A DNA stretch of 64,000 nt. Origin: Linum tenue. Its lineage: Eukaryota; Streptophyta; Magnoliopsida; Malpighiales; Linaceae. The stretch is taken from NCBI GenBank assembly GCA_946122785.1, contig CAMGYJ010000006.1, positions 31,323,168 through 31,387,167 of the forward strand, given 5' to 3'. The notes beneath the pieces were generated by a model. That model saw only the letters and a program-made list of their open reading frames with translations, ran no database searches and was not told the origin of the DNA. Shown in pieces: positions 1-11,420 of this stretch. The position numbers were made by a program, and so were the translations under genes. Position 1 is the first letter of the stretch. Each line of letters opens with the position of its first letter.

Positions 1-311
1 GCAAAATCGAAACTACTTACGGTGAAGATAAAGAAATAAAATGAATACAGCTTAGCTCTAAGGAACCATGCATGTTACATGAGTTTATTTAACAGATTTG
101 TCAGTGTGGTGCCAGAGAGAACCTAGAAGCAATCTGCAAAAGAGCCAACTTAAACTATTATCCGCCAGCAAATGGTTGTGTCGTGGAATAAAAGAGCCTT
201 TAGTCCTGGAGAGTCTTTATGCAAAAAGAAAAAAAGATTCCTCGCTACACAATGAAGAGAAACTTAATTTTCAAACACTAAACCAATCTCCAGGAACAAA
301 ATTCAATTTAC

Positions 312-2148
312 CTGAAAATAGAAAAAAGACGAGACAACTGCACTCAGCCATAAGAACAAAGACACGTATTGCAAATAAGTTGATGATAATATAAGCCAGA
401 GCCCATCTAAAATCGCTGAAATCTGAGGCTTCATCTTGGACTGAGGTGACTTTGGAGTAGCCACTCTAGATGTTGGTGATGCCTCTGTACCATTCTCACT
501 TTGTTGGTTAGGATCACTCGTTCTGTGATGCAAATAACAGTAATAAATACACCATGCTAACTCAGATTATTGAAGCAACATATATCAAAATATAAATCAC
601 TAGGATTTACTGGTTTACATGGAACCCATCAAATCATAAATGCACTTGAAGCATATAAATGAAGGCATTCCTGATTCGATAATTTTCTACTTCGTTGTAG
701 CATAATTCCGGTAGGACCTTTACGTTTCCTAGATCAGGTGCTTATTTCACTTTGCTGAGGCAATGAAGCATTCTTGTTCTTCCTTACCCAGAGTCCAATA
801 GTTTCCATTTAGGTAAAAGGGACATTCATAGCAAAATCAAGCAAGAGATTGATTACTGACCTCAAGGGAGATAACTCTTCAGGTGAATGGGAAGCATCTT
901 TGCCAATCCCTTTTGATGACTGCGCAGCAAGTTCCATCAAGAACGCAGCAAATAGAAGTAAAACTGCAATGAACCAGCTCATGTTTTACTAAAAGGGTAT
1001 ACTAGTTTAATATTTATCATCACATTTGCTAAGAAGCAAATCATACATGAGCCTAACCAAGCCATTCCAGAGGCAAATAGCGACCCGAAAAGCTGGCCTA
1101 GGGTGGCACCAGCACCAATGAACCCAAACAATCTTGAACCTGACTGAATACAGGAGCAATATTAAAAGCAGCAAAAATCACTAAGCCAGCTTTTAGATGC
1201 CATGCTGCAATATACAAACCTCACTGTCCATCACATCAATTATCCTGGCCCAGGTTGAAGAGATGGTGATAAGATTGAGTAGAGCAACCTACAACCAGTG
1301 CGAAAATCAAAAGGGAATCCAAATTAAAGAATTTTAGCCATAGCGGTAAAAATTGAAAACTACCAGCTAGTAAAGTTTCATACCCAAAGAAATAATCCAA
1401 TTCTCACGGAAACATAATACCAGCCATGCTTAGTCCAGCCTCCAGGATTTGCGCTGTCCTCCAACCCAGTGGGCAAATCAGCTTCAGCCTATACATGAAA
1501 AGTACTCCAATAGAAAATGAAGAGGATCTATCTCACAGCTGTAGAAGACGTTCAAGAAAGCAATGAAGTTGTGATCATACCTTGACTCCCAATGGTGAAA
1601 CAACGTCAACTCCAACGGAGGACGAATGCCAAAGAAAGAAGAAGACGACAAGGGACACACTAAAAAACCTGTGTATCACAACCAACGCCTGGAATTTCAA
1701 GCGTTAACCAAGACAACTAAAGAGGCCGCAAACACACAACTTAACGAAACACGCACAAAAAAGGATCCCACCTTGGTTTTGGAGAAATTAGGGAGTGAGA
1801 AGATGAGCGTGGACAAAGGAGCTGCGATCAACGTAAGAGCCAATGATCCGATGAACAAGGACGGGAGGTTCGACAATCCGAGCGAAATGGCGCCTTCGTC
1901 CCGCAAGGGTAGCACCACAAAGTAAGCGCTCAATATCTGCAGAATGCAGCAGCGGGCGGCAGAATTCAAATTTCTTCACCAGATGACATTGAAAACCCAA
2001 TACAGCTTTACGGGGTGACGGGACATTGAAATTTGGAGGAACTTCTTACGAAGAAGAAACAGGAAGCAGAGTGCAGCAAAGCGTGGAGCTCATGGGGATG
2101 GACCGTGACAAAGACAGAGAGAATTGCATCCAATCGAGGTCTCCCCAT
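312..2148 (-). CDS. ADP/ATP-carrier-like MFS-type membrane transporter, 5' part (partial)
   Basis: Eight exons read on the minus strand: 2050-2148, 1772-1936, 1581-1688, 1384-1488, 1220-1288, 1047-1143, 861-963 and 312-522. All junctions are GT-AG and phases agree, giving 319 codons; the intron after exon 8 continues past base 1 and the 3' end is missing. Start is the ATG at 2148 (MGRPRLDAILSVF). Recognisable stretches are ILSAYFVVLPLRDEGAISLG, GWYYVSVRIGLFLW, STWARIIDVMDSE, LFGFIGAGATLGQLFGSLF and LLLFAAFLMELAAQSSKGIG. They are hydrophobic and match the plant family annotated as MFS / ADP,ATP carrier-like proteins; several membrane segments are expected. Substrate and membrane are unknown to me. 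A low-complexity Ser/Pro/Lys linker (around residues 250-275) precedes the next hydrophobic block YVSLFLWLSAVVSSFFYF. Identity rests on remembered family motifs; exon structure is read directly. Confidence 0.85.
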
Positions 2149-2502
2149 GGCGATGACGGATCAATCTTCTCAAGTAATTAGACGCCTGATTTCAGGAACC
2201 AGATTGAGGAGAGCTGCTTAGAGCTCGTTATTTCGTCGCCTCCTCCAGATTCATTACCGCTGGATGGTCAATGCTCAAATTTCTGAGCAAGGAGAAATTG
2301 CAGAAAAGAAGAGGAAGAAAAAAAAAAGGAATATGTACCGCATTTTAAGCTTGTAATTACGGTAGCGAACAGGTTAGCGAATGAAGGATTTCAATCTCTA
2401 CGGGAGGTTTTACATTGTAGTAAGGTTGTTAAATCCGGATTGGATCCGGTCTGATTCGAGTCGAGTTTTAAAATGGCTGTCAAAAAATTTCACGGTCCGA
2501 AC
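2149..2502. other. Upstream region of the transporter gene
   Basis: No coding signal. It should contain the 5' UTR and promoter of the minus-strand transporter gene. A purine-rich stretch (2300-2330) would be pyrimidine-rich on the transcribed strand. The right end is the 8-bp target site of the adjacent hAT element. Confidence 0.4.
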
Positions 2503-3227
2503 TAGGGGTGTACATGGGTCGGTTGGTTCGGGTTTAAGTATTTTAATCACCCGACCCATGCACTACGGTTTGAGAATTATCAAACCCAAACCCACCCAAA
2601 AAATTTTAAACCCTACGGTTTGTTTCTAATTGGGTTGGGTCGGGTTGACGATATTTTTAAGTAAAAACCCAACCCAACATAAAATATATAATTATTATAC
2701 ACCATAAAAATATTTTATAACTAATTAAAATTTCAAACAAATAAACCGAGGTGAAAGGTATCAAAATTCACAAATGTTGTTTGAGTTTTAATAAAATGTG
2801 ATTTACTTCAACATATGTCTAGTTTTTTTTCACGATATTTGTTGAAATAGGCTAAAAAGGTTATAAACAAATGCATCCATAATATGTTATTCTATAAAAA
2901 TTGTATACAAGAAAAATGATTATGTGAATCATAATTATATTCAATTTATGTCTAAACTTTAAGTCGAAGAATGCATTAGATTAGGGAGACCATGATAGAA
3001 AAACATGGCGAAATATCTTAATTTTCACATTAGTATGACTATATACGACGTAAATATTTTTTAGAGGCGGGTTGCGTAATCCAAAATCCAAACCCAACCC
3101 AAAAGAGGCGGGTTGCACAAAAGAAAATCGTCACCCAACCCAAAACCTTCGTTTTAGCGATAAATACGGGTGGGTTGGGTCGGGTTGGACGGGTGGGTCG
3201 GTTTGCGGGTGTGTTTGTTCACCCCTA
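2503..3227. mobile_element. Non-autonomous hAT element, 725 bp
   Basis: Termini are TAGGGGTG at the left and CACCCCTA at the right, flanked by 8-bp repeats GTCCGAAC (2495-2502) and GTCCTAAC (3228-3235), a 7/8 match. Subterminal regions are rich in GGGTTGGGTCGGGTTGG-type repeats in inverted orientation, and the centre is AT-rich. No transposase coding is present. The 8-bp TSD and the TAGGGGTG end are typical of plant hAT MITE-like elements. Confidence 0.85.
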
Positions 3228-3235
3228 GTCCTAAC

Positions 3236-3902
3236 TCTAAAGGGGAGAAAAAAGGAGGAGGAAGAGAAGAAGGGGAACAAAGAAAGGGAGATGGTGAGTG
3301 GATCATGAATGTTAAATAGAATTCAGAGAAAACCGAAATCTTGAGCCGACCATCAGCTTTGACACAGAATTCAGAGAAAAGAGTATAAACTTTTGACAGA
3401 GTTAATTTTTTTTTCTAATATCTTATTTTTGTAGAGTAAAATATCCAAGGTCAGTCAAGAGGGTGTGTCGGGAGGCCCTCCGGCCTCCGAATATTAAAGG
3501 CCTCCACTTAGATATGTTAGCTAATCTAATCTTATATTATAGGTTGTATATGTAGCATATAATGAATTGATTATAAGTATGCTGGCGGGTTCAATTATAT
3601 TAATTAATATGAACGTTAGTCGTGGTCAAAATTCTCATGTATATATATACACACTAAACATGTATACTGATTGTGTTTCGAAAAGTATTGTTTGTGTTTC
3701 GAAAATCCTATTTGTAATAAAAAGTAATACAGGAAAGTTTTAATGGAATAACTATGATAACAATTAAAAATAATTTTGTGGAGAATATGAAAATTAGACA
3801 GATAATAGACAATTTTGTTTTAAACAATTATTTTATTGTGGTGAAACCATTTTATTAATTAAACAAAACAATCGACAAAGATCCAAATGATTCTCATAAG
3901 AA
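3236..3902. other. Intergenic, no gene seen
   Basis: AT-rich sequence without supportable coding. The only notable feature is a short GC-rich inverted motif around 3470-3510 (AGGCCCTCCGGCCTCC, then AGGCCTCC). Confidence 0.4.
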
Positions 3903-3910
3903 ACTGGTAG

Positions 3911-4682
3911 CAGGGGTGGTAAATGGTTAGTCGATTATCTGTTTTAACCGGTAGTAGTTAAGTTTTCGGTTAATTGTATTTTGCTTAGCGATGACCGCTA
4001 ACTAACTAATTGATTAATGGTTAACCGATAATAAATCAATAACTGCCTACAAGTACAATGACAGAGTTTTGGACTTTGACTAAGGAGAAAAGTACTAAGA
4101 TTCAAATCCAACCAAAATAGCAATTCCAAAGACTATTGTTTACTTTGGCAAACAAGCCTCCTCACAAAGTGTTAAATATGTTTAAGAGTTTGAACCCAAA
4201 AGTCACCCCACTCTGACTATCCTTTGGAGTCTGACAGAGCGAACATTGCATACTAGTACTCTTTGTTTATTTGATATTTGTGGATTGTGATGATCTTGTG
4301 GTGTTTGTGTTTGATGTCTTGCTAGTTGGTACTCGTTGATTGGATGAAGACTTTTGATTATTTGTAATTTTATGTGTTTGAATATGGATTTAGATTATTT
4401 ATTATATTAGATTGATGTTATTTCTTTTAATTATTATTTAATTATTAATGTCAATTTGTTTTGAATTATTTGAATGATTATATTTTAGTATTTAAAAGGA
4501 CATCATACAATAACAAAATAAAAATATCAAATGTCCAGATTTTATTTGTTAGCGGTTAACCGACAAACAAACTGCTAACCGAATCAATAATAGGCGGTTA
4601 ACCATAAAAGCTTATCAGTTTGGTTATTGGTATGCATTTTTTGCTTAGTGGTTTACCGAAACTAAACCTATTAACACTCCTA
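3911..4682. mobile_element. Non-autonomous hAT element, 772 bp
   Basis: Left end CAGGGGTGGTAAATGG and right end CACTCCTA, flanked by ACTGGTAG (3903-3910) and ACTGATAG (4683-4690), an 8-bp TSD with one mismatch. Subterminal repeats of a GGTTAACCG / CGGTTAA type lie in inverted orientation at both ends. No coding capacity. Older than its neighbour, judging from the imperfect termini. Confidence 0.75.
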
Positions 4683-4690
4683 ACTGATAG

Positions 4691-6094
4691 GGGGAGGTGC
4701 ACCAGCTATCGGGACAACAAACTTTCTCAAACCAAAAGTATCAATGCAAAATATGCAACAACGGATGAGAAAGTTTACATAAATTTGAAACAAAACCTAT
4801 GCCTTCGTCAGAACATCCTATTGAATGATAATAAGACTTGAGCCTCCCTATTCCCTAATAGTCTGTCGCGTCTCATATAATCGTTTTAATTTTATTATAC
4901 TTAATAGTTAATTTGGACAATATCTCAATTTTGGAACTCTACATCACTTTAATTCATAGATTAAAAAATTGTATTGAAAAGGTATTAATTAGTGATATAT
5001 AACGGTGATATCCAATTTACTATATTTTGAACAAAAACATTAGCTATTCAAAACACATGAATGATGAAAATCTTATCATTTTCTTATCATCATCATATAA
5101 TAGTGGTATGATATCATATATCCTATATTTTAATTTAGATTTTTTTCACAGATAGAATCCATTAGTGACGCAATGATATCCATGTTGCTAACTTACTATA
5201 ATTGAGCAAAAAAACAAAAACATTAACCCTTCAAAACATGTGTTTGTTGGATTCTTATTACTGTCGTATCATAATCTTACCATATGTCAAAATTGACAGC
5301 ACGATCATACCATTGTCATACAATGATATTATCAATATGACAAGGATACGATGATCTCAAAAATTTTGCTCGAAGATAAGACTTCATACTGTCTTATCAT
5401 TGTCATACTAACATCATACTATTACGGAAATACTTCATTATATCATCCCACCACGATCTTATCAATATGGTAAGACTAATATCACCATCATACCACTGCC
5501 ATATCATGATATGATCACTATAGCAATATCATGATAGACAGTGGTAAGATGACCTGAATTTTTTATGCTCCAAAAAGTACGAAAATGGATATCATTGCGG
5601 GGAAGATGAGATCTAATAGTTCACATTATAAGGGTTTAAGCAGGTCTATGATGTAATTGAGACCATGTGCCAATGCCAGATCGAGACAAACAACAAGATG
5701 ATACGATGTCACGCAATTAATGAGACATGATGAGATTCCCATCAAGCGCATTGGACCACAACTTTGTACACTACTATAACCTGGCAGTAGGGGATGAGAG
5801 CTAGAGTGGACTCTTTGGTTCATAGCAACAATCAGGTGAGCGGGTTAATCTTTGGTTTTTTCCTCTTTCGCTATCCCTTCATATAGAATGAACAATTATG
5901 GTCCTCTTATCAAGGTCGTTCGATACCTCCTCTAGAACAACCGCTTAGATGAGGGTAGTATCATTCGCTTCTGCTTATTATGTTAGCGAGATGAAACACT
6001 TGCTCCCTCCATTTTTTCTTGTGAACTAAATAAAAGATAAGCCTTATCCTATGAGGCATGGAGTATTTATTATAAATGACCCTCGATGTTGCTA
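4691..6094. other. AT-rich intergenic, no gene seen
   Basis: No supportable coding region. Between about 5090 and 5560 there are many short ATCATA / ATGATATC-like motifs and partial palindromes that look like a decayed AT-rich repeat. The only open frames are short and carry no recognisable motif. Confidence 0.4.
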
Positions 6095-6103
6095 ATCTAA
6101 AAA

Positions 6104-6444
6104 GGGTAATGACTATTTATTAGCCAAAACTTTTATGAATTATTATTTATTAACCAAACCTATCGAAATACTAAGAATTAGCCAAATGTAAACTTCAAGT
6201 TAGCAATTTAGTTAGTAATATTGACTTGGCAACATAATACTAACTTGGAAGAGGCACATGAAGGTCAACATTCCAAATTTGTAGTATTTTAATTAAGAAA
6301 AGAGTTACAAAATTATTAACGATAACATAAAATGGCTAATATTTTTATGCATTACAAAAGATTTGGCTAATTAATAGCATTTTAATAGGTTTGGATAATA
6401 TAAAAGAATCTGAAAAAGGTTTGGATAAAAAATAGACATTACCC
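6104..6444. mobile_element. MULE-type MITE, copy 1 (341 bp)
   Basis: Begins GGGTAATGACTATTTATTAG and ends with the inverted counterpart TAGACATTACCC. Flanked by a perfect 9-bp TSD ATCTAAAAA (6095-6103 and 6445-6453), the length typical of Mutator-like transposition. A second copy of identical length lies at 41565-41905. No coding. Confidence 0.9.
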
Positions 6445-6453
6445 ATCTAAAAA

Positions 6454-7887
6454 CTAATAGTGCCTTGATTTTCTAAACCAAACATATATTTTGGGAGGGA
6501 AGATTGGCATAGAACACCAACAAGGCATGTCAACTCAACTCATAGTGCCTTGGTTTTCGTTGTATTAGCAACACAACTCAATTCTTTTTTATAGGATAAC
6601 CATGATCAGTTCTCATTACTTTTAACTCTGTGCCAGATAGTTTTGTATTAGTTGCATGTATTCCTCTTTATATAAGAGTGATATAAGTTTAGTTTTGTTG
6701 TTAGGTACTATTTAAGAGAACTGAACCTAATACCTCCAGGATCAAAACTAGTGGTATTACCACTATATTAATTGTTCTTGATCATATCATATTTGCTAAC
6801 ACTTTGCTTTCTTTGGCTTGTTCAGGCATACCCAAAACACATGGAGTTTTTTTTCTCCCAATGCCCGGAAATTTCATACCCCATATTAACCCGTGAGTTT
6901 CATTCTTTACCTATTTGATGTTTATATATATATTTGGTTCTGTGTTCTTCTGGTGTTGGACCTCTTAAGAAAAGCCTTCAGTGGTTGCATTGTTTCGCAA
7001 TAAAACTGTTGTTAACTTCCATTGTTTGCTCAAGGGTAATGTCACATTTTTTTATAGGTTTTGTTAGAACTCAAACCGATGAGCTCATTATTGATGGAGT
7101 CGGATTTACTTTCCATAGAACAATATCACTATTAAAATAACCATGAGAATACTATTTGGCTCTCACTAACACCGCTAGAAATGCATGTCTCAGCTGTGTC
7201 ATAAGCAAGATGTTTACTATGGAGATTGTACTGGACAAGACGCAAAAATTGCCAATATGGTGTTTGAGGCCGGTGCCATATGGGATCTGCTTCCTTTATG
7301 ATGTCAAGATCTTCCTATGTTGGCCTGTAACCCAAAACATATCTTGCTTCAATTTTATGCATGTAATATGTTTAGGTATACTCTGTTTGGTAAAACAACT
7401 ATTTGTATTTCCAAATACGGGAAAAAGATCGCCAATCAGTTTTTCTTGACAATGCATGTACTTTTTGCTTTCACTTTCATAATGCGAACCTCATTTTGCT
7501 TAGAAAGTGCAATGTTTCACTGCCCGAATTTGATTGCATACAAATTGATCAGTACTTCTCTCTTTGAAAGAAGCACCAAATTGATTAACTATGAAACTCA
7601 AGATACAAAAGTCTTATGCACACACTTTCAAAAAATTTAAATCCACATTGTTGCTCGTAGCACAACGATCCCCAATTTGTTGTCATTTTAAATCCACATT
7701 GTTGCCAGTAGCACAACGATCCCCAATATGTTGTCATCTAAACTGACTCCATATGAGCATGCTTTAGTTCCTGTGGGGTAGCCGCGGGTAGTGTTTCTAG
7801 TTCTTTCTAATGATTCAGGGTGTAATGATAGATGGACAACTGATTATGAAGAGCCTATCAAGTCAATTGCGGGCAACAATTGTGGTT
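6454..7887. other. Intergenic, no convincing gene
   Basis: Short open frames between 6934 and 7640 show no recognisable domain and no consistent exon pattern. The stretch contains a 51-bp tandem duplication (7637-7738). Confidence 0.35.
7637..7738. repeat. Two-copy 51-bp tandem duplication
   Basis: Each unit contains AAATCCACATTGTTGC then GTAGCACAACGATCCCCAAT, with period 51 and only a few differences. A related single unit (TTGCCAGTAGCACAAC ... CTAAACTGACC) is present near 24290-24345. Confidence 0.8.
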
Positions 7888-7892
7888 ATATG

Positions 7893-8184
7893 TGTAAGAG
7901 AGTGGTATAAGATCCAAAATAACCTTCTCCTAACAACTCGAGTTATTGGGAATAGTTAGTTTATGACATGGTATCAGAGTTGGCTTGACCAAGTGGTCGT
8001 GTGTTCGAATCTCCACAACCCCTTATATTAACAGTTGAATAAAGCGCAATGTATGGTGATCACCTGTGCAAACGTCAAACCCATGGGTTGACTTCGTTTG
8101 AGGGAACGTGTAAGAGAGTGGTATAAGATCCACAATAACCTTCTCCCAACAACTCGAGTTATTGGGACGAGTTGGTTTATGACA
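7893..8184 (+). mobile_element. Complete TRIM retrotransposon, 292 bp
   Basis: Two 76-bp direct terminal repeats (7893-7968 and 8109-8184) start TGTAAGAGAGTGGTATAAG and end ATGACA. A primer-binding site TGGTATCAGAGT (7969-7980), matching the 3' end of initiator tRNA-Met, abuts the left repeat. The purine-rich TTTGAGGGAACG abuts the right repeat. The element is flanked by a perfect 5-bp TSD ATATG (7888-7892 and 8185-8189). The internal part is ~140 bp with no coding, so it must rely on proteins supplied in trans. The inside also has a TTCGAAT box resembling a tRNA B-box. Confidence 0.92.
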
Positions 8185-8189
8185 ATATG

Positions 8190-9876
8190 AGCTTTTTCTG
8201 CAACAATTAGATGGATATAATCTTTGTAATTTGATCATGTTTTCTCCAGCTGTTTTGTGGTTCTTTTCAGTTGTCTATGTATCTGATTTGCTTGTTTTTT
8301 ATGAACAACGGTATGCTTAAGAAATAAGCCGATCTATCACTATTTACTTACATTTCCTTGCTATTTGCTATGAAATTCTTTCTTTCCATCATTGTTTGTA
8401 CTTGAGATAGAACCCATAAATTAATATAAACCCTCATTTGTTAGTTGTTTTTTTATTAAGGAGCTGATAAGATTATACAAGTGAGGAATGCCAGGAAAAA
8501 AGTGGCGAATTCAGACAAAAGAAAAAAAACAAGCAAAGGAAGAAGCGAATTAGAAGAATCCATGGCATAACTTGAATAGCTGAAATAGGAAGTTGTAAAC
8601 ATGAATAAAGTTTCAATTTATAAGTCTTCTTCCATCCTTAGTTTTGTTCGACTATTTATTGACCTTGGTCACATAGGTTTGCTTTTCTTTTCAGGCATCA
8701 TGGACACACTCGACCAACTTTCGGTGCTGTCACTGATCAATGCTGTAGCGATTCCTGATTTTTTTGTGGTTCTTATGTTTGAGGTTTGTTTACGTTTATG
8801 TACTATTAAGGTTGGATAGACATCAGGGCTTCATAATATGTTGTTCCACTGTAATTTGCTTGCTAAATAACTCATGGACTTATATGAGTTATCTAAGACT
8901 TTGACGGAAGCAATTTCATATCCCAAATATGTTGATGCTAGCTCATTTGTTTGTGAAAACTCCATATTCAGCATGATTTAGGTGTCCCTTACCCAAAGGA
9001 GTTTGATAGGAGTTGATGTTCTTTCTTGCATATGTAATAACTTGCTCGTTGTACATATGTAGTTCTCCAATCTAATATCCTGCTCAATGTAGCTAAAAGG
9101 AGATATAGAATTCTTTGCCTCATTTGTTACTCAAAGGTGTCACTGCACTCAAGGAGATGAATTTTGAGACTTTGAGTTAATGAATTTTGTTCGCTATTTT
9201 CAAATTTACACACTAGTTGAAGCATCAAAATTCAAAACTTTTGTTCTGGATGAAAATGGATCCTTTTAGAAGTTTGTAAACTCATGTAATATGCTCATGA
9301 GATGTCGTAAAACACACATAAAGGTTTCTAAAGATGCCATCTCAAATGGGAGCTTCATTTTCATCCTTTTCTCTTTCTCATTAACTAGATGTTGCATAGG
9401 TTTAGATAGCTGCACGAAGTTATTAACGCTCTGTGTATTACAATTTATTTAACTACAAAATTAGTTTGTCGTTGAATTGTTTGCATCCATCTCTTTGTCT
9501 CTTTCAGGTCAAGATCTTATGGATCTTCTTTTGTTAAAGTGTTGATGCACTTCCTTTCTACTGCTGCACTTTCTTTCCCTGCTGTTGTTGTATTTTAGCA
9601 CTTTTTTTTCTTGCTGTCATAATTCTACAAGAATGATAGAGTCTTCTCTTATGTTTGTGCATTCCAAGAAAGAGTTGACTTGCTTCTGACCGATATGTTT
9701 GTTCATCTTTCTTTGCTTTGTCATCTTCCCACTCTTACATTATTTACTTTATTTAATTATTAAATTAATTAATTAATAAGTAAAAGCTAGGTACGGTTTA
9801 TTGGCTCAAAATGTTGCTACTATTTCATTACTTGGCGTTTAGTGCCCAACCCTTTACAGACTTCTCTAGCTACTAT
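8190..9876. other. Intergenic / decayed, no gene seen
   Basis: No coding region supported. Short open frames exist but show no domain or splice pattern. The right edge abuts a truncated LTR with no shared duplication. Confidence 0.35.
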
Positions 9877-11289
9877 TTTGTCACATTTCAGGTCCTAGCA
9901 CATAAAGTGAAGCGTAGGCGCAAGTTTCAAGTCAATCGGAGATCAATTGGCGACTCGGGGGAAGAAACTCGGGTATGACTTGAAGAAGATGGATTTCTAC
10001 CTCAGTTTGTGACCAGATAATCATGTAATCTTGTCATGAGAAGAAAGAGGACGAGACTACGAGCGTCTGGGATCAAACGGAACCTGATTTGGAGTCCGAA
10101 CGAGGGAGAAACGAAGAATCAAAGATAGGGGACCCGGAAATGCAAAATACCCGACCATAATACCCTACCGGGTATTTTTGGCCATCTGATAGGGGATTTT
10201 TGGCAGCATCAGAAGGCCCCCCGGTCGTGAACCAAAAATACCCGACCGGTACTAAAAATACCCGACCGGGTATTTTTCCTTTTGCCCGAAAGAGTGACCT
10301 GGAGCATTTTGTTTATACCCGACCGGTTCCCAAAATACCCGACCGGGTATTCTGACCGGGGATCGCGAACGCAAGCTGTTAAAAGCCTGTTTTGTGCGTT
10401 TTTGCAAGGGAGAGCTGGGTTTTGGATCCCAAACACCCAAGGGACGAACCAAAGAAAGAGAGGGCGATTTGAGGGCATTCTCGGAGTGGAATTGGAGGAT
10501 TTCTTCGCCTTGGAAGCTCGAGGAACAAGCCCGGACTTGAAGACTGATCATCTGAAGATTCTTACTGCAGTCTCTCTCTTCTCTATGGAGTAACTTCCCT
10601 TCACTTAGGTTTTGAGGAACCCTAGCTATGGTTGTTTGATTGGATGATTGTATGAGTACTCTTACTTGATAATCTTGAGTTCATATTCAATCTATGCATG
10701 TTTTCATGATTCAATTCTGCTTTAGTCGAGATTATTGATTCTGCTTTGATCCTATGAGAGCGAATACCTGATTAGGTCAATAGAGCACCATAGATTGATA
10801 GTAGTGGATCGATTGCTTTAGTCGAGGGTTGATTCACTGCTTTGTATCGATTGAGAACCTCATTCGATAGAGGGAGTCTAGTTCAGAACGCCTTGATGGG
10901 TTGTTCTAGAGAAGGATACGTCCCTCTAGGCAATTGACTCAAGAGGGCCTTGTTCCTTTAGTCTAGACTCAAGGTCTAGTCAAGGATTCTCCGCATTGTG
11001 AATGAAAGTGAAACAAGTTAGAGATCATCAATCGTTAATCCGGCTAGTGGCTAGGGGGAATCATACCTAAGTGAGTTCCCAACCTGTGATTAAATTAACT
11101 TTAACTGTAGTTTGCTAGAGTAGTTTTAGTTCTTTCATCTTAATCTGGTTTGCTAGATAATGAACTGAAGCTGAGTAATAGTAACTCTAGAGACCTGTGG
11201 ATTCGATATTTATTACTTGAGCCACTATACTGCAGTCCCTTTCATTGGTTACACTTGGCCTTTGTCAGGAGTTGTGTCATAGCGAGTCA
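9877..11289 (+). repeat. 5' LTR of family-1 element (5'-truncated)
   Basis: Matches 13944-15336 almost base for base and ends ...CATAGCGAGTCA directly before the primer-binding site. The first 98 bases found in the 3' LTR (13846-13943) are missing. It carries an extra 20 bp inside the palindrome array relative to the 3' LTR. Confidence 0.9.
10145..10360 (+). promoter_or_regulatory. Palindrome array ATACCCGACCGGGTAT in the 5' LTR
   Basis: Repeated units of AATACCCGACCGG and its inverse CCGGGTATT occur about eight times between 10145 and 10360, several as near-perfect 16-bp palindromes. The counterpart in the 3' LTR is 14212-14405, shorter by 20 bp between two copies of the unit. Position within the LTR suggests U3 regulatory sites; function is inferred. 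Confidence 0.6.
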
Positions 11290-11295
11290 AGTTTT

Positions 11296-11313
11296 TGGCG
11301 CCGTTGCCGGGGA
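11296..11313 (+). promoter_or_regulatory. Primer-binding site (tRNA-Asp)
   Basis: TGGCGCCGTTGCCGGGGA is complementary to the 3' end of plant tRNA-Asp(GUC), as in Athila and Tat lineages. It lies seven bases after the LTR end. Confidence 0.9.
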
Positions 11314-11420
11314 CTTTCTAGAGTATTAGGAAAGGCAGAAGTTTGTTACTTTAGCGTTTTTCTTTTCCACCCTTGCTTTTCACTTGGGTGTTTTTGTTTT
11401 TGTTGGTGCAGATCTGAATC

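Noticed and set aside
10209..10593. Overlapping open frames on both strands inside the family-1 LTRs (also at 14267-14640 and 60405-60881)
   Set aside because: They arise from the repetitive palindrome array and GC-richer LTR sequence and recur in all LTR copies; no domain or start context supports coding.
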